Assembly: GCA_964017195.1 (NCBI GenBank)
Contig: OZ024898.1
Coordinates: forward strand, 16,856,475 to 16,920,474
Direction: 5' to 3'
Origin: Siderastrea radians
Taxonomy: Eukaryota > Cnidaria > Anthozoa > Scleractinia > Rhizangiidae
DNA: 64,000 nt
The position numbers and the translations under genes were made by a program. Positions 12,366-23,554 of this stretch are shown here, piece by piece (the stretch's first letter is position 1; the number at the start of each line of letters is the position of its first letter). The notes below the pieces were generated by a model, which was not told where the DNA came from, ran no database searches, and saw only the letters and a program-made list of their open reading frames with translations.

Positions 12366-12935
12366 CTGGAATTTTATGGTGGTGTTCGGTTGTTCCTATG
12401 AAAGTCACAACTGGGATTGTTGTAATTCCGTAGGAACTCCACTGTTGCAGGAGTGTTGTGGAGGGCCACTTGAAACACACATGGAGACGAGTTTTGATCA
12501 ACCATGAAAGGTTTCAGATTTGGGTGCTGTCTGGAGTGGTTTATTGTCACCGCCCATGTCAGATCTCTGAAGATGCTTCCCCTATAAGGGTCGATTTTAA
12601 AACAAAAGGAAAATAATGCTCTGTGTTCAAGCAATGTAACAGAATGGTATTGTCTGTACAGGAAAAGACAAGTAATGTTTCGTAATATTGTAAAGAGCAA
12701 ACTGCAATACTCTTTGTTTTGTTTGTTTTTTGTGTTTTCATTTAAGTACAGTAAACAAGCTACTTGGTTTCCTGCACTTTCCACCACCATCAATGTGCAT
12801 GACTTCCCTTTCTTGGTCATATGGTGCCTCTCTTGCCCCCGCGATTACCTCTCCCGGCTCAACGTCGCAACTCACAAAAGTGCATACTCCTGCACCTCTG
12901 GCATCGCTGAGGACAGCATGTAACTACCAAAAATG
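12366..12935 (-). pseudogene. SET-domain-like gene fragment, two blocks
   Basis: The 5' block (minus, about 12,935-12,755) reads SDARGAGVCTFVSCDVEPGE followed by VIAGARE, like the start of a SET domain where a GxGVF segment precedes a 'G-E-V' turn. The 3' block (about 12,585-12,366) contains INHSRQHPNLKP, matching the SET NHS-containing motif, and then a degenerate GEELLxNY equivalent (ATVEFLRNYN). A polypyrimidine stretch and TAG precede the second block, suggesting an intron. Frame changes near the end suggest decay. SET proteins are lysine methyltransferases; activity is not implied. Moderate confidence, from motif memory only. Confidence 0.45.
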
Positions 12936-12939
12936 GAGA

Positions 12940-14150
12940 AATAGAACTTTTTTATAGTGAGTGAAATAAGGTAACATGTCATGTGAACTGCGAGCCGGGC
13001 AATTTGTTTTTTATGTCCACACCAATGTGGCAGCAAATTAACAATTTTTTTCCTAGAAAATAAAATCAAGAAAAGGAGAGAACGACTAAACAGTTCACCA
13101 AAATTCACCAATTCAGAGGGTTTATAGCCATGCTATGCTGGTCCTCTTCATTTACACTACTGAGATTCTCAAACCCATAGCCCTTTTTAGCATTCACATT
13201 GTGGCATCTTGGCACTATACAACAAACGATTTCCCCCTTTTTAGTACTACCAAAATATTTACCAAATATTCGTCTTCCCATAAATTGTTAGCCTTTTTAT
13301 CCTGAGCCGAATAAAACGTAAATTAATGCCAAACATTCATCAGGTGTAGAAAAGGTAAACGGTTGTTTAACAGTAATGAAAAACGCAAATGCCCGCATGG
13401 TAAAGTGGGCATAAAAAGAAAAATTCGCCCAAGAGGTTATAAAAAATCTTGGTCTCCTAATTCTTGTATCATGTTTCATCCTAGTTAGGGTAAGTCGATG
13501 TAGTAAGGAGACACGCTCGCAGAAATATTGTTTTTAAACAAAGAAAAACCAGAGACCAACAGAACTACACTGTAAATATAGTGCCTCAGTCAAATGAATT
13601 CAACATTATCCAACATTGTCGAATATAGCAATCAACATCATTTAACGCTCTGAAGGTGTTTACTTCGTCGAATTTTTGACTGGCAACACTGAGTCCGTTT
13701 GGCCAGGGCCTCAAAACGGGCATGGCTCTGTTTTGGGAAAAAATTGTGCCCTTGTGCACGCCTGGTCTTTCGGAAGGTTTGAGGGACAGTCAACATATAA
13801 CCACTTTTGAACTTACCTCAATTGGGGGCTGTGGCAGAGGATTGAGTGCCATGTATCTTGCAATTCTTTCCCGCATGATTGGCCGCCCAAACTCAAACCT
13901 TGGGGGATCTCTTCAGGTGTGTTGCAGTTTTATCCCAAAATATCCTCTGATTTGGTGCATTGATTTTGATTTTACTCGCCATCCGTTCAATTGCTCATGC
14001 TCTAGAATTGCTTTCTTGAATTGCTGCTGTTAATCATAAAACAAATTAAGCCAGCCGTAATTATGGTCAGTTTATATCGATAAGCAGTCTCTACTAGCGT
14101 CAAGTATTTCGGGCTTTCGTATAGGACATTTGACCACAAGTGTACTGTTG
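12940..14150. other. No gene recognised
   Basis: No coding motif was found on either strand in this stretch. Confidence 0.4.
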
Positions 14151-14154
14151 CATA

Positions 14155-15130
14155 TAATTTCGGGACAACATCATGCGGGCAATTCAAAAGGGTGAGGTAA
14201 CTATGATGGTTATAGCTGATTATTCCAAAGTGTTTGACACCGTCAAATTTAAGGCCATACTGACAAAGATGCACAAGATGGGCTTCTCTTCAAAATTTCT
14301 CCTTTGGATTCTTAACTACTTTTCAGACTGTTACCAGTTTGTCCAAGTAGATGACCGATCACCTGAACTTGCCTGTGTACAATTTGGGGTACCACAGGGA
14401 TCGATTTTGGATCCGGTAATATTTAATCTTTACGTAACAGATCTTCATAACCACCTGCAGTGCCCATGCTACCAATACGCAGATGACACAACGTTCTTCT
14501 TGCATACAAAACAACTGAAATTAGTAGTTGTGCTATCTCTCAACTTGGAAGTTACTTGGATGATTCTAACCTTGCACTGAATGAGTCAAAGACTAAATGG
14601 ATAGTAATATCTACAAGGCAGGTGCTGCAAGTGCATGGATTACATGATACACAGATAGAGCTCACTTGTAACAATGTCAAACTGGAACGAGTATCATCAA
14701 CAAAGTTACTAGGTATCCAAATTAAAGAGCACCTGTCGTGGAGCAACCACATAAGCACACTTTTTACCTTGTGCTATGGAGCACTATCTGTATTGAAGAA
14801 GCTACGTAACCTCGCCCCCCTTTAATGTGTGCAAATTATCAGTGGAAACTCTCATACTATCAAAACTGGACTATTCATGTGTTGTATTTAATCCACTTTC
14901 TCTGTATTAGTTAAGACGCTTGCAACAGGTCCAGAATGTATGTGCGGGGTTTGTCAACGGTTGCTATGGACACGAAAAGGATTGCCTAAAGCTTGGATGG
15001 CTGCCCATTATAGATCGGAGGAAACTTCATCTCCTTAACGCTACTTTTAAAGCTGTGTATTTTTAACACTGGCCAGACTATATGCGATTGGAAAAGTATA
15101 TCCCACTAGAACTCTCAGATCGTCAAATGA
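14155..15130 (+). pseudogene. LINE (non-LTR) reverse transcriptase, 3' part
   Basis: The plus strand gives the RT blocks IADYSKVFDTVKF (palm, first Asp), FGVPQGSILDPVIFNLYVTD and YQYADDTTFF (catalytic DD). A +1 frame change near 14,560 leads to NESKTKWIVIS, STKLLGIQIKEHLSWSNHI, and after stops to SKLDYSCVVFNPL, LQQVQNVCAGFV and LKLGWLPIIDRRKLHLLNA, the usual thumb and C-terminal region of Jockey/CR1/I-type LINEs. The endonuclease and 5' half are absent; a TAA precedes the first block. It is a dead 5'-truncated copy. The A in the YADD box is canonical. Confidence 0.85.
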
Positions 15131-15139
15131 AACAAAGCT

Positions 15140-15885
15140 AACATTATCATTTAATCATTTCTATAAATTGACTGTCATTTTTCCCCTTTTTCTATTGTGT
15201 AGTTAAATGCATACTTAGTTGTAGTTATTGTTTAAGTATAGGTATGGTGATGGAAGAGCCACCTCGTGGAATTATCATTTTCATTATAAGCTCAAAATTG
15301 TACCTTCGGTATCAAATTTTTTCTCCACATTCTACTGAACGTCGGCATCGAAATTTCCTTAACACCTGCATCACGCATGTTCTCTACATAATTATGGTAG
15401 ATTTCTGTCTTTGTCATACAGGTTGGCAGACAAAACCTGTCCAAAACCTGTCTTCATTTGGAATGCAATCTGTACTGTCTTCAAGGTATTCTGCAAACAC
15501 AAAACAACAGATGAACGGAGAAGGGTGCTCATTGAAAAATTCTCGTAACGTCGTTTCGTGTTAAAAGGAGAAAGTCCAAATGCAGAACTTCAAGTCACGC
15601 CTCAACCTTTAGTGTACTCTGTTTTGTCATGTCTTCCTTTCTTAGCGCCTTCTGGAGAAAGTGTGCCCTCGCATTTAAAATCTTGTTGTAACGGATGAAA
15701 CCTGAATTGGCAGAGGAGCAAACAACAATCACTTCGTTAAATGAAAAAACTATGAAAAATTTTTCAAGTCAACCAAGCAAATGGGTAATATAACCAAGGC
15801 TTTGCCATTATTCCATCACCATTGTTGAGCTGAACTGATAATATGTGAAAAGAAAGGGGAGACCCCAGTGCTATCATTGTGGTAA
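15140..15885. other. No gene recognised
   Basis: Immediately downstream of the LINE remnant; no motif was found. The 3' end of the LINE is not marked by a visible poly(A) or microsatellite tail. Confidence 0.4.
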
Positions 15886-15890
15886 AAGAG

Positions 15891-16238
15891 TTACTCTTCT
15901 GGTCTTGTCTTGTGATCAGTTTCACTTATGTTATTGGTGAAAATGTTGTAGGCTTTCATCCATGCTGTTCGGCAAACATTCTTGGAATTAACCAAAAATT
16001 TGTTCTGTCTCTTTCCATTATAATAATGCTGGTTATTGAGATAGAAATTCAGAACAAAATGTCTTTGGCCTTCAACTGAGAGTTCACAGTACTGTTTTCG
16101 GCTTTTAACAACATCTTGTCTTGTAAGGATCTGTTTGATGCAGTCAGCCTTGCAGCATTTTGCCTTAATGCACTTGTCAATGGATGTAATCGATAGTGTC
16201 TTCTCCTTTAGTTTCGAATTGGTTATGCTTGCCTGCAA
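15891..16238 (-). pseudogene. Cys-rich domain fragment of an unnamed multi-copy family
   Basis: The minus strand encodes KCIKAKCCKADCIKQI, then a helical stretch with CELSVEGQRHFVLNFYLNNQ, then KFLVNSKNVCRTAWMKAYNI. The combination of a CC-x3-C cluster, an 'LSxxxQxxFLxxFLxxN' helix and an 'F-x-V-x5-VCRxAW' block is one I recall from many cnidarian predicted proteins without a functional name. The frame stays open for 115 residues, but the N- and C-terminal parts of the family are not seen. It may be one exon of a longer transposon-derived gene. Confidence 0.45.
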
Positions 16239-16307
16239 GGAAATACATGTCTGTATTCAGTTTTCCGGACTCATTGAGGTGACGAATGAGTCTGGAAGAC
16301 TGGAAAT

Positions 16308-16555
16308 GGGGTGTACGTGAAACCAACAGACAGTCAACAGTATTTGTATTCCAGTTCCTGCAATCAAAGTGCGTGTAAGAAGAGCATACCATATGTTCAG
16401 GCAATGCGGTTGAAAAGGATCTGTTCAAAATCATGTTCTTTCGAAAGAAGAGTGGCGTATCTGTGCAAATATTTAGTGGAGAGGTGCTATGAAAGGAACT
16501 TTGTTCAGGGACAGATAAACAGGGCTACAGAGGTTTCGAGGCAAGATGCACTGGG
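16308..16555 (+). pseudogene. Penelope-like retroelement fragment (RT thumb region)
   Basis: The plus strand encodes YVKPTDSQQYLYSSSCNQSA, then IPYVQAMRLKRICSK and VERCYERNFVQGQINRA. This is the conserved stretch just after the RT palm in Penelope-like elements (KPTD-QYL ... IPY-Q-LRLRRIC ... RGY...I). Neither the catalytic palm nor a GIY-YIG domain is nearby, so only about 80 codons of the element remain. Confidence 0.75.
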
Positions 16556-16594
16556 GGTACTAAAAAGTTCCATTCCTTGTGTTGAACCGTCCAG

Positions 16595-17085
16595 CTGTTG
16601 AGGGAGCAACATCCAATACTGTTTGAGTGCGTCTCAGTAGCGTTGGGAAATGCAAGGAGAGATGATCTGCTGTACTCTTTTTCATTCTTGTTTCTTGCCT
16701 TGGCGTAGAAGCATCTAAGGGTTTCATTCAGCTCAACATGCGTCATTTGTGCGATAGCACAGAGAAGAAAAGTGTGCTAATTGTCGTTTAGCACCTATTT
16801 ACCTTTTGTATAAGGCATTTTTCATTCACAAGGAAGGCTGAAATGTACTGAGTGGGTTTTTTTTATCTTCAATAGTTTTGATAACCCACTTTGTGTTCCT
16901 CTTGGTGTCTTTCCGGCTTCGGTACCGGCTAAGATCTTCTGAAGCTCGTCCTTCCCTAATAATATGAAACGAGGCAATTCTTGCGGCTTTTGTTCAACTT
17001 TCTCAGCCTCCATTACAAGTTCCTCGTCTTTTACGTCCTCTTTAATGTCCAAATATAAACTTGGTAGTTCTTCGTTTGACATTTT
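16595..17085 (-). pseudogene. DUF3504/KCTD1-like N-terminal fragment, two blocks
   Basis: On the minus strand MSNEELPSLYLDIKED starts an acidic leader, followed by ELPRFILLGKDELQKILAG and TEAGKTPRGTQSG. A second block about 100 bp on gives VELNETLRCFYAKARN, KEYSRSSLLAF and a poorly matched NATETHSN. This resembles the start of proteins with the DUF3504 (ZMYM/QRICH1-type, tyrosine-recombinase-derived) fold, where the pattern is 'RF..L...EL..I', then 'L...L..FY.EAR...G..YS..SL...R..L.RHL'. The downstream part is lost. It may be a two-exon remnant. A second member of the same family lies at 17,867-18,185. Confidence 0.5.
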
Positions 17086-17329
17086 TCCAGCACTGAAGAT
17101 ACTTGCAAACTTTTTCTTGAATTGTGTCATTTTCATTGTCTGTACTCTTACTGGCAATAGCTCTAAGCCAATCAGCATGTGAGAATTTGCACAGATATTG
17201 TAAAATTTATTATGTTTTACAATTAACATGGTAACATTTGTAAGGGCAAATGTAAAGAAAATATTATGTTCGTCATGGGTAGTCAGTATCCTCCACCCTT
17301 TCTGTCCCAACAAACTATATTAAATATTT

Positions 17330-17860
17330 CTGCCCCAAATGCCCTTGGTAATAAAACATTTCTGTGGTTTCATTGAATATTTGAATAGTACTATTACAAT
17401 GGGCAACTTAGTTTTATTATCTCAGTGATCTCTTGATCAGTTTTGATAATAAGTTGAGATGTTCAAAATCCAACGCACACAAATGTTAAGTTGACAACCG
17501 TTTATTAAGCAATAATTCTCCTTTTCTGTACAAACAACACCATTAATTTCTTAAATAATGTACTCACATATAATATATTGTATACCAAGACCTCGTTTAT
17601 AGTTTGTTTCAAAATGGGAAAGACCATTTACAAGATCTTCAAAAACTCATTAATAATTCAGAAGCCCATTAACCTATCAAATGATTGAAAATACGTCACG
17701 TGCATTGACTTTATATTGATAAAAACCTCTTCCTTATTAGTATGCGGTGTTTTATCAGATATAAAGTCACTATATGTGATTTATTAATATTATCAACACA
17801 TCAACTGAAACAACAAATGGTGGGTGAATATTTAATGTTCTTTAATTTACACACACAGTA
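17330..17860. other. AT-rich stretch, no gene
   Basis: Strongly AT-rich, with many TTATTA/TAATAA runs; no coding signal. Confidence 0.5.
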
Positions 17861-17866
17861 AATTTA

Positions 17867-18185
17867 CTTTTGCATAAAATTAATAGTACAGTTGTTAAAT
17901 ACAGATCCAGAAAAATTCTGTGTTACATCAGTACCGTAATCTGGTAAAGGCATATTAGACAATACATCGTCTGAAATTTCGAAATTTAGATCAGCTGGCA
18001 GAAGTGACTCCATGTCGTTTCCCATAACCTCTGCGTTTGACGCTTTGCCCGTAGTCTCCAAATTTTCAGGGGGGCCTAAAATATTACTAACCTGGTGCTG
18101 TTGACATTCTGGTAGCACTTTCTAATAATTTCCTCTCTTCCTCGGTATTTTTAGGCTTCCGAAAAGCCCTGGAAGAGGACGCCAT
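17867..18185 (-). pseudogene. Internally deleted DUF3504-family gene: N-terminus joined to C-terminus
   Basis: A Met at 18,185 (minus) opens MASSSRAFRKPKNTEEERKL, which I recall as the N-terminus of cnidarian DUF3504-like proteins. After 32 codons the frame stops. An overlapping frame then gives an acidic tail ending in GSVFNNCTINFMQK, which resembles the family's usual C-terminal 'FNNC-F-F' end. The whole central domain is missing. This could be an internal deletion derivative or remnants of terminal exons. The join is an inference from remembered family ends. Confidence 0.4.
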
Positions 18186-18189
18186 GTCC

Positions 18190-19240
18190 TCTTCGTTCAG
18201 TTCAAAACACGTGTGAGATTTGATTTTCTTGCATACTAACTTTCGACGTAATATTTTTTCGTATGCTAATTTCCAACATCCACAAAAGCATCGATGTTAT
18301 GAACTCTATTGGGACACACTTATCTAGGAATGTCTTTGAAGCCATTCAATAAACTCGCAGTTCGTGCTCGTTTATTAAACATTACAAAATTCGAAACAGT
18401 ACAGTATAATTTCAAACAATATACTTCGACCTCAACAGTTGCATCAGGCAACAGCTGCATCATGCATTTTTTTGTTCATAAAAAGAAAACATAAATAGCG
18501 CATACACTGTATCATGCCACTGTGTTTTGATGCAAACAAAAGTTCTTACAGCCATAAAAACCCTATTCTTCTGATGAAACTATTTGAGTAAACCAAATTG
18601 TCATAAGCAGACATAGAATGTGTTGGTAGTTCCAAATGGAGTCAGATGATCTCAATTGAGTCAAACGTCGAAATTGTCATGAACTTAATTCGCTCAATTT
18701 AATTCGTCTCATTTGAAGTTTGACGTCTGGCCTAGGCCTTTGTTTCCCTGAACATGCCCGACCAATGAGTTCATAATTTTGAAAAGGAAACATGTTAGAT
18801 AAGACGTTAGTGGTTGATGTGAAGGGCAATGTGGCCTGTGTGGGTCCAGCTTGGGCTTTTTTGGGCGTGGAGGTCGAGAGTTGGTGAGAATACTATACCT
18901 GCTCTTCATTGATTGCCATGAGTGGGACTGTTAAGTGAGTAGTATCTGGGATATTTTAACTGACTTAACTCGTCTCTTGTATTTTGACTTGCCCTACGGG
19001 CTTGCCAAAATACAGCAAGGGTCATAAAAGTATTCTGCACTACTATCCACTTAACCGTCTAATGAGATACATTTATTAATGGAGTTCCAGTGTGTCATAG
19101 TTCCAATCTATGAATGTGTATTAGATTCCCCCAGGCCTGTGTACAATGGTAAAGGCGTGCATGGGGCCTCTATCTTCAATTAAGCATCGAGGAGGTAGTC
19201 TGTTGCTGGCTTCTTCAATGGACTCTTGAAGCAATATTTG
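18190..19240. other. No gene recognised
   Basis: No motif was found. Mixed AT-rich sequence. Confidence 0.4.
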
Positions 19241-19242
19241 CA

Positions 19243-20147
19243 CTAGGCTGTATTCATGTTTTCTGTCTGTTCATTTTGAAGTGTGTAGTGCAAGAATTTG
19301 AGAAACATCAACTTCGCCGATGTTGAAACCTTTTTGTTCGGCTTTCGTCTTGAAAGTCTCCCCAAGTTCTGTAATTGAATAATCCAGAAAGACAAATTTT
19401 TGATAAATAAGTGATCATAATCTTGGGTGTACATTAAAAAAATTGGCATTTGTTTAGGGTAATGTGCAAAAATCATGATAGGGTCACCCTGCTCCACCAC
19501 GGCCATGAGTTCTTCAGTAGTTTCACGATTGAAACCTTTCCTGGCGCTGGGGAATAACCTGTACACCTTGTTGATAAACAGAACTCCACCACAGGCTTCC
19601 ATGATCTTGGCCTTGGTTTTTTCAGTTGTCGAACCAAGGAACCAACGAGATCAGATCTTTGCACCTCAACGATGTGGTTTTTCTAGTGTTTTTATTATAT
19701 TGAAGAGACGCTCTACCTGAAGGGCGAACAAATTCTCTATATCACATGAAAAGAGTTTACAAAATATGTTTTCATTCAATGCATGGTCTGCACTGCAGCC
19801 AATTACTGTTGGGACTTTAGGATCATATTGTGACTATAGACGATCAGTCCCTTTCATCATAATCAAATTGTTACGTGACTCAACATTTGCTACTGAGTGT
19901 TACTAATGACGCCAGTACCTGCATCATGTCTCAAAAATTTAATCTTCCCAGTGCCTGGACTCCTGGCAAACACCAGATGAAGGGGAGTGTCTTCAGGGAT
20001 CTTTTGGCCCAGGCGTCTTCTGTCATTCTGCAACTGGGTACATGTGAACCTGAGAAATTGCTCGTTCAAGTTGTCAAGGCCAATGAAACTGTTCATGGCT
20101 TTCTCCATCTGATGCAAAACTGCTTGATGTTGTACTTTATAGAACAA
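19243..20147 (-). pseudogene. CbbX/SpoVK-type AAA ATPase fragment
   Basis: The first block (20,147-19,950) contains NSFIGLDNLNEQFLRF, then IPEDTPLHLVFARSPGTGK, a Walker A motif in the usual CbbX/SpoVK context. The second block (about 19,690-19,640) contains VEVQRSDLVGSL. The third (19,620-19,445) contains ACGGVLFINKVYRLFPSA, where the Walker B Asp-Glu pair reads Asn-Lys, and EELMAVVEQGDPIMIFAHYP. A one-base frame change lies between blocks two and three near 19,640. Intron-like gaps remain between blocks, and an acceptor-like TTACAG precedes LGRLSRRKPN near 19,370, so it is not a processed copy. The Walker B change and the frameshift indicate a dead copy. In animals such AAA domains occur in NFX1-type finger proteins; no finger is seen here. 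Confidence 0.75.
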
Positions 20148-20581
20148 TAAAAGTTTAATACATTTAACTGGGATGTAAGGTATAAAACCAGAATAAACAA
20201 AGAAGTTAATCGAAAGTTAACTGAAATCAAAGATGAAAGCACGAGGCCGTAGGCCAAGGTCCTGTTCAGACTTGGTGCCCATGCCTGGTGCCTCGTAAAC
20301 ACAAATTTGCTGCTAATTTCTTGATAGTGAAGACCTTTTGCTAGTCGTTTGTGAGCTTCCTCAGTTAAGCCCTGGGGTATGTGAACAAGATCTATTTTAG
20401 TGCCCAGGCATGGTGCCCACAAATGGGGGCCAAGTCTGAATGGGGCCTCGATACTGCTTGTTCTAGCTCAAAGGAGGTTGCAATGCCTTTGCAGGTCTTT
20501 TTATTGTCATAAATTTTCTACAGCATTTCTACAGTTTTCGTTGTGGTGTTGGTGAACTTTCTTTCACCTGCCACACAATTG

Positions 20582-21220
20582 GTTAAGAGCGCTTGTCTGT
20601 AAAAATCAAACATAATGCGGCAAGGGTGGAAAATTCGATTTCTTTCATATTTTAATGTTACATAGGTTAGGGTATAATTAAAATCACTGGATGCTTTTTT
20701 TGGCAAAATATCCTTTTATTTCAAAGAAAAATGCAAATAACGAACTTCCATTAAAATCGCCATTTGAAGCAGTAAATTATGAGAACAATTTGAGGGGTTC
20801 GCGTGCAAAAACAAATCCCTCTGTCATCTTTAAACCACCCGAATCTACTTTTGCAATCTCTCAAGAGCTTCAAAGATGATTTTGGTAGAAAGTGCATTGT
20901 TCTTTGTGTTTGAAATAATTTAATTTTGAAAGTATACATTTCTCATCAGGAAAAGTACTTTGTGATTTAAATTTTTTTCACCACGTGCTAGACCTTCAAA
21001 TCGATTCAGCTTCTGGCTGTTGAACTAAGAAAAGATGTTCTCAGGATTGCTGCAAAAATTTCTTTGGGCACATGATTGAGAGCGACGCGAGAGCTTTTCA
21101 AAGTTTGTTAAAATGCAGGTTTTTTGACCCTTCCTGGCAACATTCCATTTGCCAGTCACGCACATATTTTAATGTGTTTTTCGACCCTTATGAGATTGAA
21201 AACGTCAAACAGAAAAACAT
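20582..21220 (+). repeat. Interspersed repeat, copy 1 (inverted mate at 41.9 kb)
   Basis: The ~640 bp from GTTAAGAGCGCTTGTCTGTA to AACGTCAAACAGAAAAACA reappears in reverse orientation at 41,868-42,512, with many substitutions and small indels but clear co-linearity over its full length. It has no convincing ORF, no terminal inverted repeats and no poly(A). It is an unclassified dispersed repeat; the ends given are where the two copies stop matching. Confidence 0.85.
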
Positions 21221-21224
21221 TGGT

Positions 21225-22060
21225 TTGTCACGCAATGCGTATCAAAGGCATTTTAGGGGGTAGGGGAAGGACAAAACCTTTGAGGTGAAGTGAAATAACA
21301 TACAGTGTTGGCGTTGTCTTTCTTACTTATTACCAGTGTTGTTACAACCATTAAAAATTGTATTTGCTACCCTAGTAGTCTGAAACGCAATTCCAACCGT
21401 TGTACAAGCTTACAGCTGAGTGGTCCAACAGAAGTGGCACTATTATTAACTAGACCCAACTTTAATACGGGGAAACCAATAACTACAAGGGGCTCCCTTT
21501 TGTTAATTGACGAGCGGGTATTCTACCTATGATCATTGGTGTCAGTCTGCTGGTTCTCAGCTGGCACAGGACAGGCACAAGGCACAGTCAGCTCGCTGTT
21601 AAAGGAGTGGATGGAGTTTTGGACAGGAAGGGTTCTCTCTTCATAACAAATGGGTGCGATAGAAGTTTTTAACTGTGCTCTCTTGTCAGTTGTTTGACGT
21701 AGTCCACATTAGTGTATCCTGACTAATGAGTGGGGCTTCTAACAGCACGCCAGTGCTGTTTGAAGACTGTGAAATATGGCACGTAACCATGGTAACAAAA
21801 AATGAGGTTCTGTTCCTGAATTTCTGTTTACGAATCTTACTGAGACAGGTTCCCAGTGAGCGAGATCTATCACAGCAGCTAGCATACTTATCATAATGGA
21901 TATGAGGATACCATAACACAAATACATCACGCATCTTGCCCTTAAACGTCTGTTACCTCTTTCACGTTCTACATACACCTTAAGGAGGACAAAGAGAAGA
22001 GTGAGGCTTCCATCAGTAACCTGGCTAATATTCGGATAGACCACAAGCGAATATAAAACT
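21225..22060. other. No gene recognised
   Basis: No motif was found on either strand. The open frame at 21,739-22,044 (minus) has hydrophobic stretches but no family signature. Confidence 0.4.
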
Positions 22061-22062
22061 CA

Positions 22063-22262
22063 CCTGATCCAACTTTTACAAGCGAACCAGTCTCGCGTAA
22101 GATAACTTCAGATCCCTTTTTCCCCAGTCCTCTTTCACTTTTTGGCCACTCCCCTTTTCCTTACCATGACCCGGGACCCGGCCCCTTGTGCTGCAGCTTC
22201 TGCTCGACACTATTCCAAGTTTTGCACGATGGCTGGGACATATCGTCATTGTATTCAAGCGT
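22063..22262 (-). pseudogene. Exon of a multi-copy Cys/His motif family, frame broken
   Basis: The minus strand begins NTMTICPSHRAKLGI and, after a frame change near 22,170, continues [16 protein letters not shown] and [15 protein letters not shown], directly followed by a GTGAGT splice donor at 22,063. The 'MTICPxHRAxLGI ... R-x-P ... KSxRGLGKxxSE' pattern is one I recall as a short conserved exon repeated many times in cnidarian genomes; it looks like a small zinc-binding module. A second copy of its first half is at 45,937-46,109. Function unknown. Confidence 0.5.
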
Positions 22263-22269
22263 TCGTTGT

Positions 22270-23150
22270 AAAAACTGACTTTTAACTTGTGGTATCAGGC
22301 CCGTACCAAGGCTGAAATAAATGCTGCGAGCAAATTGGCCTAGTCAAAGCCTCCCCCCCCTTCAAAATAGACCCCCCCTTCACATAGATACTAACTCTGT
22401 TCCCAACAAAACTGAATGCAAGGCTGGCACTACAGCGAAGGGCTGATTTATTTAAGGCCAATATTTCGGCTAACAAAATTAGCATTCCTCAAGGCCAGAG
22501 CTATACAGAAGGAAAATGCTATAACGGCTCCAAAAATTGGAATTTAAAAATACACAAATGGTTAAGGATTAACTAGTTTAGAAATAAACAAACAAAATGT
22601 ATAGATATAATAATAATATTTATGCTCTATGTTATTGCATATACTCGCAATTCATTTACTATACAATGCAGTGGATGAGCGCGGTTTGCTGGGAAGAACT
22701 GACAAAAACGTCATTTGCCATTTTTTGGCCACCGAGGTGGCCGTTTATTTTTATAACAATTAACTTTTACTCTGAGAAACATTAAACAATCAAAATCATT
22801 CCCAGCAAAGGTGGGGGAGTAACCGCCAAAGCCCTGGACGCACATGCGAGGCAGGGCACCCCCACCCAAAGCCACTGCACTGTCTCAAGTAATCAGCATT
22901 AGCATTCGTTCAATTCTACTGCAACAAAACATTGACCACTTGGGCCTCCACCTTATGTTAAAAGTTCAGCACTCTTAATTAAGTGTCCAATGTTCATATT
23001 TCAACTGCTAACAACATCTGTTCCAATACTGGGAAAAATGTATATTATTAAAGTAACAACACAAATCAGTCTCTGTCGGATCACCACAAAGCTACTTCCC
23101 GAAATGTATTATGCAAAACAGTAATATGTATATTATCGTACATAATTAAT
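22270..23150. other. No gene recognised; possible 3' end of the first YR element
   Basis: No ORF was found. By analogy with the second YR element, the split direct repeats of the first should lie here, but I cannot find a repeated block among 22,270-23,550, so they are lost or too diverged to see. Confidence 0.4.
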
Positions 23151-23159
23151 TTGGTGAGC

Positions 23160-23530
23160 TCTAACCTTGGCCCATGCTCAAAGGTTAAGACTCTGACCTC
23201 TGACCTTACTTATTGCTGAAACCTTTGGCCCCTGCTCAAAAGGTCCCACTCTGAGTTACCTAACACATTCTGAAATCCACAATCTCTTGACCTTTGGCCC
23301 CTGCACAAACAATCAACAGATTTAGAACTAGTCCCCTTCACTAAAAAGGCAGATTCATAAGCTTTTAGATTGAACCCTTGGCCCCTGTTCAAAGGGTCAA
23401 AATCAGTACCCTAGAAACATCACTGCAAAATCAGTACCGTACTGACGGCGTTAACTTGTTACTGCTACTTGCTATATTGATAAGGGTGCACTCACACTTG
23501 GCCCTTGCTCAAAATATGCTGAACGCTATG
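23160..23530 (-). repeat. Degenerate subterminal repeats of YR element 1
   Basis: A core TTGGCCC(A/C/T)TGCTCAAA recurs near 23,168, 23,227, 23,297 (diverged), 23,380 and 23,499, spaced about 60-120 bp apart. They lie just downstream of the recombinase, where the second element has its own unrelated repeats. Their sequence specificity suggests a structural or protein-binding role in the element, which is inference. Confidence 0.65.
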
Positions 23531-23554
23531 CGTGCAAAGTCACGACTCCGTCCC

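Noticed and set aside
12374..12820. 148-residue open frame taken as a single protein
   Set aside because: It crosses the presumed intron of the SET-like relic; only its end carries motif support, and the first half is in a different frame from the matching block.
16822..17313. 163-residue minus frame as one gene
   Set aside because: Only the part from the Met at 17,085 looks protein-like; the first 75 codons are AT-rich and without motif.
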